10,638 nucleotides of DNA from JANLQX01 sp031423635 (GTDB lineage: Bacteria > Actinomycetota > Acidimicrobiia > Acidimicrobiales > JANYDT01): assembly GCA_031423635.1 (NCBI GenBank), contig JANPFX010000122.1, positions 1-10,638 of the forward strand. Direction: 5' to 3'. Shown here piece by piece: positions 1 to 6,422 of this stretch. The notes below the pieces were generated by a model, which worked only from the letters and a program-made list of their open reading frames with translations, searched no databases and was not told the DNA's origin. How positions within the stretch are numbered: the stretch's first letter is position 1; the number at the start of each line of letters is the position of its first letter. The position numbers and the translations under genes are program-made.

Positions 1-1468
1 GCAGCGCCGTGTCGAGCTGCACGTTGTGAAGTGCGAGCCCGACCTGTCGCGCCAGCTCGGTCAGCACTCTGTCGTCCTCGTCGGTGAAGGAAGCAGCATC
101 ACTAGTTCGTTCACATACGATAAGGCCGAGCATCTCACCACTGTGCGCGATCGGGGCCACCCTCGTCGATGCCGTGACGTCGGGCCCGACGAGGCCCGAC
201 AGCCAGATGTCGAGCCACGTTCCGCCAGAGACGCCGGCCCGACTGACCACGGCACGCTCCTTCTCGCCAACGGTGAGCGGAGAGGTCGGCCGATTGGGAA
301 CCATCGCAGCGACCTCGTAATGCCCGTGGCTGCCCGTCCAGATCTGCGCACTTCGCAGCTGCAGGGACTTCCGCAGGGTCTCCGCAAGTTGCAGAAGAAG
401 CTCGTCAAGCGGGATTGCCCGGGAAAGACGCGAGCTCCAGGTCCGGAGTGCTTCATCGGGAGACACCCGTTCTCCGTAGACAACCCGGTTGGCGCGATCC
501 TCGAGCCAGGCCCGGGCCGGTTGATAGCAAAGCGCCGCGCCAGCGGCTGCGGCCATGGAGAGCACGAACAGCGAACGCTCGCTGCCCGACGGTCGCCGCC
601 CGAACGCAGCCAACGCCAAGAGGTACGCCGCGGCGATGAGCACGGTCAGCCCGGTCACCGACACCGTGTGCGTGAGCAGCCTGTCGATTCGGGACAGGAG
701 CCGGGGAACCGTGCCTGCGGCGATCGACATCGGCAACAGCCCTGACGCGACCAGCGCGACATCGGCGGCGTGGTCCGGCCAACCGAGCGCCAGCGTCAAA
801 GCCCCTGCGACCAACGCAATCTCGATCGCGACAACGGCTCCCCATCCGGTCCATTGCATGCGACGCTGCGTCAGAACACTCGCCGAACGATAACTCGCAT
901 GAGCGATGGGGAGTGCGCCAACCGTCAAGACCCACAGCGCCACGATCGGCAAAGCGTTCACCGTGTCTCGATCGCCGAGCAGCGCCAGACCGAGCACAAC
1001 AGCGATGGCATATGCACCGAGAAGAACGCGGCGCGAGCCGGTGCCGGCCAGTCGGCCATCCGGAAGCGTCAGGAGCAGATGGAGGACGAGAGCGGGTGTC
1101 AGCGTCAGCGCGAAGCGCTCGCCTGCGTCCGCCAGCAGGGACGCCGGTCCGGAAAGACCAGTCGACCTCTTCGCCGACCAGGAGAGCGCGCCCATCGCGA
1201 CGACCGCGGCAAGGGCCAGCGCCGTTGCATTCCACCGGGTTGGGCTCCGTCGAACCGCCATCCCGGCTCCGAGGGACCACATCAGTCCTACAGCACCGAC
1301 GATGACCACCGTGGGCGATATCGCCGCCGTCCGAAGTGACAGACCGAGGGCCCATACGCTCATCAGCAACGCTGCGACCCAGGCGGCGAGTGTGGTGGTT
1401 CGCCGACGAAGCGCGTCGGCGTCAGCGGCTGGAACTGTCCCTCGTCCCGCCCACGATTCGGAGCTCAC
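1..1468 (-). CDS. Membrane sensor histidine kinase with GAF domain, 3' end outside window (partial)
   Basis: The GTG at 1468 opens a frame that stays open to the window edge (489 codons seen). It is preceded by GAGGA three bases upstream and lies 37 bp after the ABC ATPase stop. About ten hydrophobic helices occupy residues 27-314 (for example 27-45, 52-72, 207-229, 268-290, 299-314). Helix four ends in LLLTLPDGRL, a motif common in actinobacterial sensor kinases. The linker QPARAWLEDRANRVVYGER (316-334) follows, then a dimer-like helix and a GAF domain at about 355-485 ending FTDEDDRVLTELARQVGLAL. Kinases with this layout normally continue into a HisKA_3 dimerisation helix and HATPase domain (NarL-type partner), but those parts are beyond position 1, so kinase activity is inferred. 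It is the last of four co-directional genes and the obvious phosphodonor for the REC-cyclase two genes upstream. An integral-membrane GAF protein without a kinase domain cannot be excluded. Confidence 0.85.
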   Translation of the reverse strand, partial: MSSESWAGRGTVPAADADALRRRTTTLAAWVAALLMSVWALGLSLRTAAISPTVVIVGAVGLMWSLGAGMAVRRSPTRWNATALALAAVVAMGALSWSAKRSTGLSGPASLLADAGERFALTLTPALVLHLLLTLPDGRLAGTGSRRVLLGAYAIAVVLGLALLGDRDTVNALPIVALWVLTVGALPIAHASYRSASVLTQRRMQWTGWGAVVAIEIALVAGALTLALGWPDHAADVALVASGLLPMSIAAGTVPRLLSRIDRLLTHTVSVTGLTVLIAAAYLLALAAFGRRPSGSERSLFVLSMAAAAGAALCYQPARAWLEDRANRVVYGERVSPDEALRTWSSRLSRAIPLDELLLQLAETLRKSLQLRSAQIWTGSHGHYEVAAMVPNRPTSPLTVGEKERAVVSRAGVSGGTWLDIWLSGLVGPDVTASTRVAPIAHSGEMLGLIVCERTSDAASFTDEDDRVLTELARQVGLALHNVQLDTAL

Positions 1469-1505
1469 GTGTCCTCGACCGGTCGTAATGCCTTCGAGCG
1501 GTGCG

Positions 1506-2267
1506 TCACGCCACCGGCGCGCCGCGCCCGTCATCGACGACGCGACCATCTTTCATTCGGACGATGCGTTGGGCTGCGTCGGCGACCGGTTGGTCGTGGG
1601 TGACCAGAAGAATCGTCTGGCCGTTGCGATGCAAACGGGTGAAGAGTTCGAGAACCTCGTCGCCTCCCGCGGAGTCAAGCGCGCCCGTGGGTTCGTCGGC
1701 CAGCAGGAGCGTCGGCTCGTTGGCAAGAGCGCGCGCAATGGCCAACCGCTGACGCTGACCGCCGGACAGGGAGGCGGGCGCCTGTTTGGCCTTGTCGCCG
1801 ATGCCGAGGAGGTCGAGCAGGTCGCGGGCCCTGGTCTCGGCCGCCTTTCGTTTGCGTCCGGCGATGAGGGCCGGCATGAGCACGTTCTCCAGCGCCGTCA
1901 TTCCTTCGAGGAGGTTGAAGAACTGAAAAACGATACCGACGTGCCGACGGCGCATGATCGCGAGCTCGCTCTCGGTCTTGCCGTCGAGTCGCTGTCCGGC
2001 GACGCTCACCTCCCCGTCGTCGGCGATATCGAGTCCGGCGATGATGTTGAGCATCGTCGACTTCCCGCACCCTGAGGGACCCATGACCGCAACGAACTCG
2101 CCACGCGAAACGGACAGGTCGGCGCCGCGTAGGGCTCGGACCGGAGCCATCTCGGCCTCGAACGTTCGAAACACCTGCCGGACATCGACCACGAGATCCA
2201 GTCCCGGCGTTGCGGCCTCGTCCCCTGGGTGGGTGACGCTCTGATCGGAAAGCGTGTCGATGCTCAC
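1506..2267 (-). CDS. ABC transporter ATP-binding protein (LolD/MacB-type exporter family)
   Basis: This 253-residue cytoplasmic ATPase powers the FtsX-like permease encoded two genes upstream. All ABC motifs are intact: Walker A GPSGCGKST (63-71), Q-loop Q115 in FQFFNLL, signature LSGGQRQ (167-173), Walker B LLLADE (187-192), D-loop GALD (195-198) and switch H224 in VTHD. The wording FQFFNLLEGMTALENV and DEPTGALD is typical of the MacB/LolD/FtsE branch that partners FtsX-fold permeases. The frame is open much further upstream (to 2747), but that extension is antisense-like and overlaps the regulator gene. The GTG at 2267 is chosen because AGGAGG sits seven bases before it, and the GTG overlaps the regulator's TGA as GTGA. 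That overlap suggests translational coupling. The substrate is unknown. Related permease/ATPase pairs move lipoproteins, peptides or antibiotics, or act as sensors for a two-component system. Confidence 0.95.
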   Translation of the reverse strand: MSIDTLSDQSVTHPGDEAATPGLDLVVDVRQVFRTFEAEMAPVRALRGADLSVSRGEFVAVMGPSGCGKSTMLNIIAGLDIADDGEVSVAGQRLDGKTESELAIMRRRHVGIVFQFFNLLEGMTALENVLMPALIAGRKRKAAETRARDLLDLLGIGDKAKQAPASLSGGQRQRLAIARALANEPTLLLADEPTGALDSAGGDEVLELFTRLHRNGQTILLVTHDQPVADAAQRIVRMKDGRVVDDGRGAPVA

Positions 2268-3688
2268 GGCGTTGCCTCCTGGGAAACGAGCGGACGGTCC
2301 GCATTCTTGTCGATGGGGGTGGGCGCTGGCGGGTCGACCGCACCTGACGATTCGGGACTGCTGTCCGGCGACTGCTGGAGGGGCTGGTTGCGTGACGCGA
2401 TCTTGCGTGGTCGCACCGGCGTGGAGCGTCCCTTCACGAATTGCGGACCGAGATCCTCTGCCTCCGGTTTCTCGGTGAACTGCTCCCAGGTCGGATCGCT
2501 GACGACGGTCTCGCCATCGATGGCGAACAGCTGCAGACGCTGGCAGAGGTTCACGGCGTCGCCGACGACGGTGTACTCGAGCCGTTCTTCCGAGCCCAAC
2601 AGTGCGGCGGCGACGTCGCCTGTCGAAAGCCCGATGCCGAGGGGAAAGGGTTCGAGACCTTGGGCAGTCCAGCTCTTGTTCACCGCGTCCTGGGCGGCGT
2701 GCATCGCGTGTGCGGCGACCAGGGCGCGATCGGCGTGATCGGTGCACGGCTCCGGGGCTCCGAAGACGGCCATCACGGCGTCACCGACGTATTGCATCAC
2801 CGTTCCACCGGCCGAAAGAATCGCTTTGTTCATCTCCGAGCGGTGCCGGTTGAGCTGCTGAGCAAGGTTCGACGGATCAGTATGTTCACTGATGGTCGTG
2901 TACCCGCGGATGTCGCTCATGAGAACGGTCACGTTGAGCTCCTCGGTGTCGCCGGCGTGCGCACCTCGGGCACGGATGCGGTCGGCGACCCCCGTTGGCA
3001 GGAGACGCGAAAGCGACTCGCCCTGCTCCTCGCGCGACACAATCGCCATGTGGAGACGCTTCAAGCGGTCGAGCGAACCCGCGGTCCCGGCCGACACACC
3101 TTCTGCGAGCCGCACAAACAAGTTCTCAACCCTCGTCTCCACGGCGCCCGGCGTCGACTTCGTGGCGATCGCGATCGCCTTGATCGGCTTACCTTCTGCC
3201 ACCATCTCGAGCAGTGCGTCCTCGCTGGCGTCCAACCCGCCCGTTCGCCGAACCGGACTCATCAGCGCACTGACGATGACGGGATCGAGCATCGAACCGC
3301 CAGAGGCAACCTCCCGAATCGCTCGAGCCAGCTGGTCCCCCTCGGCGATGCGATCCTTCAGCAGGTAGCCGTAACCGCTGGCACCTTCGGAAAGCAACGC
3401 AATCGCATAGTCGGGATCGTCATACTGACTGAGGATGACAACGCCGGTACCGGGATGCGCCTTGCGGATGATCTTGCAGGCCTCGATGCCTTCCCGATGG
3501 AAGTTGGGCGGCATCCGGATATCGCTCACCACGACGTTCGGGGCGGTGGTCTCCGCTCCGCTGATGAGTCCGTCGTAGTCCTCCGCGATCCCGACGATCT
3601 CGATATCGGCCTGTCGAGACAACATGGCCTTCACACCCTCGCGGATGAAGACGCTGTCGTCGGCGATGAACACCGTGATTGCTCCCAT
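2264..3688 (-). CDS. Response regulator: REC + LuxR-like HTH remnant + class III adenylate/guanylate cyclase
   Basis: A 474-residue three-part protein. Residues 1-125 form a NarL-type receiver with acidic pair D10/D11, phospho-acceptor D56 in VSDIRMP, S87 and K111. Residues 151-200 resemble a LuxR/GerE helix-turn-helix (LLEMVAEGKPIKAIAIATKS, then a VETRVENLFVRL helix) but lack the usual start of that domain. Residues 250-430 are a class III cyclase: metal Asp D259 (LMSDIRGYT) and D303 (YVGDAVMAVFGAP), with transition-state N380 and R384 (VNLCQRL). The usual purine-selecting Lys is Gln (Q299) and its partner position is Thr (T373). Residues 431-474 are a Pro/Ser-rich tail. Phosphorylation by the neighbouring kinase probably tunes cAMP or cGMP synthesis. 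The ATG is firm because an in-frame TGA lies 12 bases upstream. The Shine-Dalgarno AAAGGAG is 13 bases away, an unusually long gap, and lies in a hairpin. Confidence 0.93.
   Translation of the reverse strand: MGAITVFIADDSVFIREGVKAMLSRQADIEIVGIAEDYDGLISGAETTAPNVVVSDIRMPPNFHREGIEACKIIRKAHPGTGVVILSQYDDPDYAIALLSEGASGYGYLLKDRIAEGDQLARAIREVASGGSMLDPVIVSALMSPVRRTGGLDASEDALLEMVAEGKPIKAIAIATKSTPGAVETRVENLFVRLAEGVSAGTAGSLDRLKRLHMAIVSREEQGESLSRLLPTGVADRIRARGAHAGDTEELNVTVLMSDIRGYTTISEHTDPSNLAQQLNRHRSEMNKAILSAGGTVMQYVGDAVMAVFGAPEPCTDHADRALVAAHAMHAAQDAVNKSWTAQGLEPFPLGIGLSTGDVAAALLGSEERLEYTVVGDAVNLCQRLQLFAIDGETVVSDPTWEQFTEKPEAEDLGPQFVKGRSTPVRPRKIASRNQPLQQSPDSSPESSGAVDPPAPTPIDKNADRPLVSQEATP
2275..2280 (-). 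promoter_or_regulatory. Shine-Dalgarno AGGAGG for the ABC ATPase
   Basis: A perfect AGGAGG on the minus strand lies inside the last codons of the response regulator-cyclase, seven bases before the GTG at 2267. It fixes the ATPase start and rules out the long upstream extension of the frame. It is the strongest ribosome-binding site in the window, implying efficient reinitiation on the shared transcript. Confidence 0.85.
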
Positions 3689-3700
3689 GTCGTTGATTCA

Positions 3701-3716
3701 ACTCCTTTGTCGGAGT
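3701..3716 (-). promoter_or_regulatory. Hairpin covering the ribosome-binding site of the REC-cyclase gene
   Basis: On the minus-strand transcript ACUCC (3716-3712) can pair with GGAGU (3705-3701) across a six-base loop GACAAA. The pairing buries the GGAG core of AAAGGAG, the only Shine-Dalgarno-like sequence before the ATG at 3688. The stem is perfect but only five pairs. A role in limiting translation of the cyclase is inference. Confidence 0.35.
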
Positions 3717-3720
3717 CACG

Positions 3721-3739
3721 CACAGGGCGTGAGCCCGTG
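3721..3739 (-). repeat. Intercistronic inverted repeat between permease and REC-cyclase
   Basis: CAC-(A)-GGGC, a GTGA loop and GCCC-GTG form a seven-pair stem with one bulged base in the 76-bp gap after the permease stop. No U-tract follows, so it does not look like an intrinsic terminator. It may be a processing or stabilising hairpin within one transcript, or chance in GC-rich DNA. Confidence 0.3.
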
Positions 3740-3764
3740 TCCTTCGGTGGTGCCAGCACACCCG

Positions 3765-6293
3765 TCACTCGGCAGTCGCGGAGAGACCGGCTGAGGTGGC
3801 CTTGCGTGTCGAAGGAACGAACGCAAGGCCCACTGCGAGCGCGCTCACGATCGCCCCCGATGAGAGCAACGCCAACTGCAGAACAGGGATGCTCGGACTC
3901 GGTCGTATGCCGAGGCGCCCGCAGAAGATTCCCCACAGCACGTTGGCGCCGAAGATGCCGAACGGAATGCCAACGATCAAGGCGGCTCCAATGATCGTCG
4001 TCGCCTGCCAGACCACAACACGACCGGCCTGACGCCCGGTCAGACCGAGTGCGGCCATGACAGCCAGATCACGCCGTCTGGCGTTCGTCGTCGTGGCGAT
4101 GCCGTGGGCGAGGGAAATCGCGAACAACACGCCGAGCGCAGCAGCGAACGGTAGCCACACGGCTCCGAGCGATTCGTACCCGTTCAGCGCGTCGGGCTTC
4201 CCGTCGGTGAAGAAACAACCCGAATCGGTGCAACCCTGCTCGATGAAGAATTCCCGAAGTGATTCCGTCGCTGTTGCACGATCGAGTGTCGGATCGATCC
4301 GGAGGAACACGCCGTTGTACCGACCCTCCGCGGGGTCCGAAGATGGCGGAAACGCGGAAGCCACGGTCGCAGCACCAGTGCCGAGACCGGTGTTACTGGT
4401 ACGGGTGTTCCCGATGGCCGGAAAGGTCGCGGTGCCCACGATCGTCATCGTGCGCATCCCGTGGCTGGTTTCGACACTGACCCGGTCACCGATGGAGCGG
4501 CCGAGTTTCTTCATGCTGAGAGGGCCGAGGACGATGTCACGCTCCCCCTGCGGTATCCGGCCGTCGATCATCGTCGGGAAGACGGTTCCATCGAGCTGAT
4601 CGATCCCGACAGCCTCGATCGACTTTCCTTCGATGCGGACGTTTCCGTAGGTGAACGCGGCGATCGCCGCCACCTCGGGGCGAGCGCGAATTGCCTCCAC
4701 GGCGTCGTCGGGGATCGGCCCAAAGGCGTTCCCGACGCCGACATCCCAGGCCCATCCGTAGTTGCTCGGCGTGCCGAGGAGGTGGTTCAGGCTTGATGCG
4801 AACGAGACCGCGGCCGCAACAACGGCGACCGCAAGTGCGATGCTGGAAAGGACGCTGCGAGCCGGCGTTGCATCTCGCCCGATGCCCGGCTGGAGCGCAA
4901 AACGCGAACCTGTCACTGCGGTCGGCGGCAGACCGGCCCACGCCAACAGGCTGACGAATCGTGACGGCCGACCTTGCCCACCGAGGGCCTGGGCGGCCCG
5001 GGGTGAGGGAACGGAAAACCTCGTGATGCGCACCGCGGAGAGCCACGAGGCGACGGCGAGTGTCGCGGTGATCACCAGCACTCCTGGTCCGAGCACTGCG
5101 GCGTCGAACCTGAGCCCGAGAGACGGCTCGACCGCCCGCGTCGAACCGAACGGTGTGAAGGCACTCGAAGACCACGCGACCACGACGGCGGCGATCGACG
5201 CGCCCACGGCGATCGTGATTCCGTGCAGCATTGCGAGCGCTCCGAGCTCGCGAGGTGCCATGCCGAGGGCTCGAAGGGCAGGCGCATCTCGATTGTGCGA
5301 GAGGATCTGGCGCCCGATCGCCTGTGCGCCCAACAACAGACCCGCGAGAAGCAGGACGGTGCCTAGTAACCAGATCGTCGTGACCTGTGGTCGCAAAGCG
5401 GTCTGGACAGCCACCCGAGCATCGTCCGTCACTGAGAAGAGGACCTGCGCGCCGCGATAGCGGGCGGCAACCTTCTCGACTCGCGAGCGGAGGTCCACGA
5501 TCTTCGAGTTGTCGCCGGAGACCTTCAACGCCGACGAGACGTAGTACGTCGAGTCGTGATGGGCCGCCGCGAACGGAGCGAACAGGTACACCTGCGGCTG
5601 GCGGCTTGACGCGGAGTCGAGCAGCTCATACGGGAGGCGTCCCACGCCGACGACCGTGAGCTCGAGCGGTTCACCCTTCTTCGGATCGGCGTTGCCGTCG
5701 TCGGCGAAGCCCTCCAGGCGGACCAACCGCAGTGATGTCACCCGTTCACCGATCGTCCACCCGGTGGCGCGCTGCAGTTCCGGATTGACTACCACCTCCT
5801 CCGGTCGATCGGTCGCAGGCAACCGACCCTTCAGCAGCCGAAGTGTCTCGACGCCCTCAGGTCCGGGCCGAGCGATCAGTTTGCCGACGGCGGAACCGAA
5901 GGACAGGCGCTTGCCCTCGCTGCCGTCTTCAGCGAGCTCGGTGAGGTACACCCCACCGATCCGAGTCGACTGCACGACTCCGGGCAGGTGCTCGAGCTCG
6001 TCGAGGTAGGAAAGCGCGGCCGAGCGGCCCATCGCCGTCTGATTCCCACTCACCAACACATCGGCTGAATGCCCGGAAACGAGCGCCCGGGGCAATGCGG
6101 TGTCGGTTCGCCGGGCATCCGCCGCGGCTGCGAGAGCGAAGCTCAATGCGAGTCCGACCGCCAGGGCGAGGACCGCCCAGGAACGCCAATTGGATCGGAG
6201 CGTCGACCGGTACCGGTAGACGACCGCTCTCACGTCGACCGACCATGCGTGCCCGGGCCGCGCATGAGGAGGAAGCGACCGGTGTTCACGCAT
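3765..6293 (-). CDS. FtsX-like ABC transporter permease (two FtsX domains)
   Basis: An 842-residue inner-membrane permease with the duplicated MacB/FtsX plan. TM1 is at about 40-60, followed by ARRTDTALPRAL and a large extracytoplasmic domain (61-300). Three helices (305-325, 358-378, 402-420) form the first FtsX unit. TM at 484-502 is followed by a second extracytoplasmic domain (503-711), then three helices (712-734, 763-783, 805-827). The second periplasmic-side domain contains a CX4C pair (C688, C693) close to the membrane. The ATPase two genes downstream is the expected partner. The ATG at 6293 gives the longest form. The GTG at 6233 (VRAVVYRYRST) is equally or more plausible, because family members usually begin just before this segment and residues 2-20 look non-structured. 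Neither start has a clear Shine-Dalgarno. It is the first gene of the minus-strand cluster, and its substrate is unknown. Confidence 0.93.
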   Translation of the reverse strand: MREHRSLPPHARPGHAWSVDVRAVVYRYRSTLRSNWRSWAVLALAVGLALSFALAAAADARRTDTALPRALVSGHSADVLVSGNQTAMGRSAALSYLDELEHLPGVVQSTRIGGVYLTELAEDGSEGKRLSFGSAVGKLIARPGPEGVETLRLLKGRLPATDRPEEVVVNPELQRATGWTIGERVTSLRLVRLEGFADDGNADPKKGEPLELTVVGVGRLPYELLDSASSRQPQVYLFAPFAAAHHDSTYYVSSALKVSGDNSKIVDLRSRVEKVAARYRGAQVLFSVTDDARVAVQTALRPQVTTIWLLGTVLLLAGLLLGAQAIGRQILSHNRDAPALRALGMAPRELGALAMLHGITIAVGASIAAVVVAWSSSAFTPFGSTRAVEPSLGLRFDAAVLGPGVLVITATLAVASWLSAVRITRFSVPSPRAAQALGGQGRPSRFVSLLAWAGLPPTAVTGSRFALQPGIGRDATPARSVLSSIALAVAVVAAAVSFASSLNHLLGTPSNYGWAWDVGVGNAFGPIPDDAVEAIRARPEVAAIAAFTYGNVRIEGKSIEAVGIDQLDGTVFPTMIDGRIPQGERDIVLGPLSMKKLGRSIGDRVSVETSHGMRTMTIVGTATFPAIGNTRTSNTGLGTGAATVASAFPPSSDPAEGRYNGVFLRIDPTLDRATATESLREFFIEQGCTDSGCFFTDGKPDALNGYESLGAVWLPFAAALGVLFAISLAHGIATTTNARRRDLAVMAALGLTGRQAGRVVVWQATTIIGAALIVGIPFGIFGANVLWGIFCGRLGIRPSPSIPVLQLALLSSGAIVSALAVGLAFVPSTRKATSAGLSATAE
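6201..6222. repeat. 22-bp near-perfect palindrome around ACCGGTACCGGT
   Basis: CGTC-G-ACCGGTACCGGT-A-GACG is palindromic except for one central-flank mismatch (6205/6218), and the 12-bp core is perfect. It lies in the 5' coding region of the permease, 11 bp inside the alternative GTG start at 6233. The 8-mer ACCGGTAC recurs at 6339-6346 in the divergent intergenic region. It could be an operator for a dimeric regulator, or a by-product of a repeated Tyr-Arg codon pair. Confidence 0.4.
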
Positions 6294-6422
6294 TCATTGA
6301 ACAGCCACGGCGGCGCTTCGTACCAGGGCGTGCGCCCCACCGGTACGGGGTGTGCCAGCCACACCGGGGAAGCGCCGGGCTCCGCCCTTCTCGCACCCCT
6401 CGTCATCGGCTCACGATAAGCC
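6294..6422. promoter_or_regulatory. Divergent intergenic region with several inverted repeats
   Basis: This 129-bp segment must carry promoters for the minus-strand operon and the plus-strand CNB gene. Three inverted repeats stand in a row. CCCC-accggtac-GGGG is at 6335-6350. The perfect six-pair GGTGTG-ccagc-CACACC is at 6349-6365. GGGC-tcc-GCCC, flanked by GAAG/CTTC, is at 6369-6390. I could not identify convincing -35/-10 boxes on either strand. The GGTGTG repeat resembles a CRP/FNR half-site but has the wrong spacing for the classical TGTGA-N6-TCACA operator. Confidence 0.4.

Noticed and set aside
453..1355. 300-codon minus-strand frame overlapping the kinase
   Set aside because: Same strand as the kinase but another frame, and the translation is Arg/Gly-rich without domains. 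The GTG-started kinase frame carries helices and a GAF domain over the same bases.
906..2075. 389-codon plus-strand frame
   Set aside because: It is antisense to the histidine kinase and ABC ATPase, with Arg/Ser/Ala-rich translation and no motifs. It is a shadow of the real genes.
2268..2747. N-terminal extension of the ABC ATPase frame up to an ATG at 2747
   Set aside because: The extension is Arg-rich, lies entirely inside the cyclase gene and ignores the perfect AGGAGG before the GTG at 2267.
2441..3994. 517-codon open frame on the plus strand
   Set aside because: It is antisense to the REC-cyclase and the permease 3' end, both of which show full domain motifs. Its translation has no recognisable domain, and long antisense frames are expected at this GC content.
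6349..6365. GGTGTG-ccagc-CACACC as a CRP binding site
   Set aside because: Half-sites are separated by five bases, whereas CRP-type operators have TGTG-N8-CACA spacing. It is kept only as an inverted repeat of unknown role.
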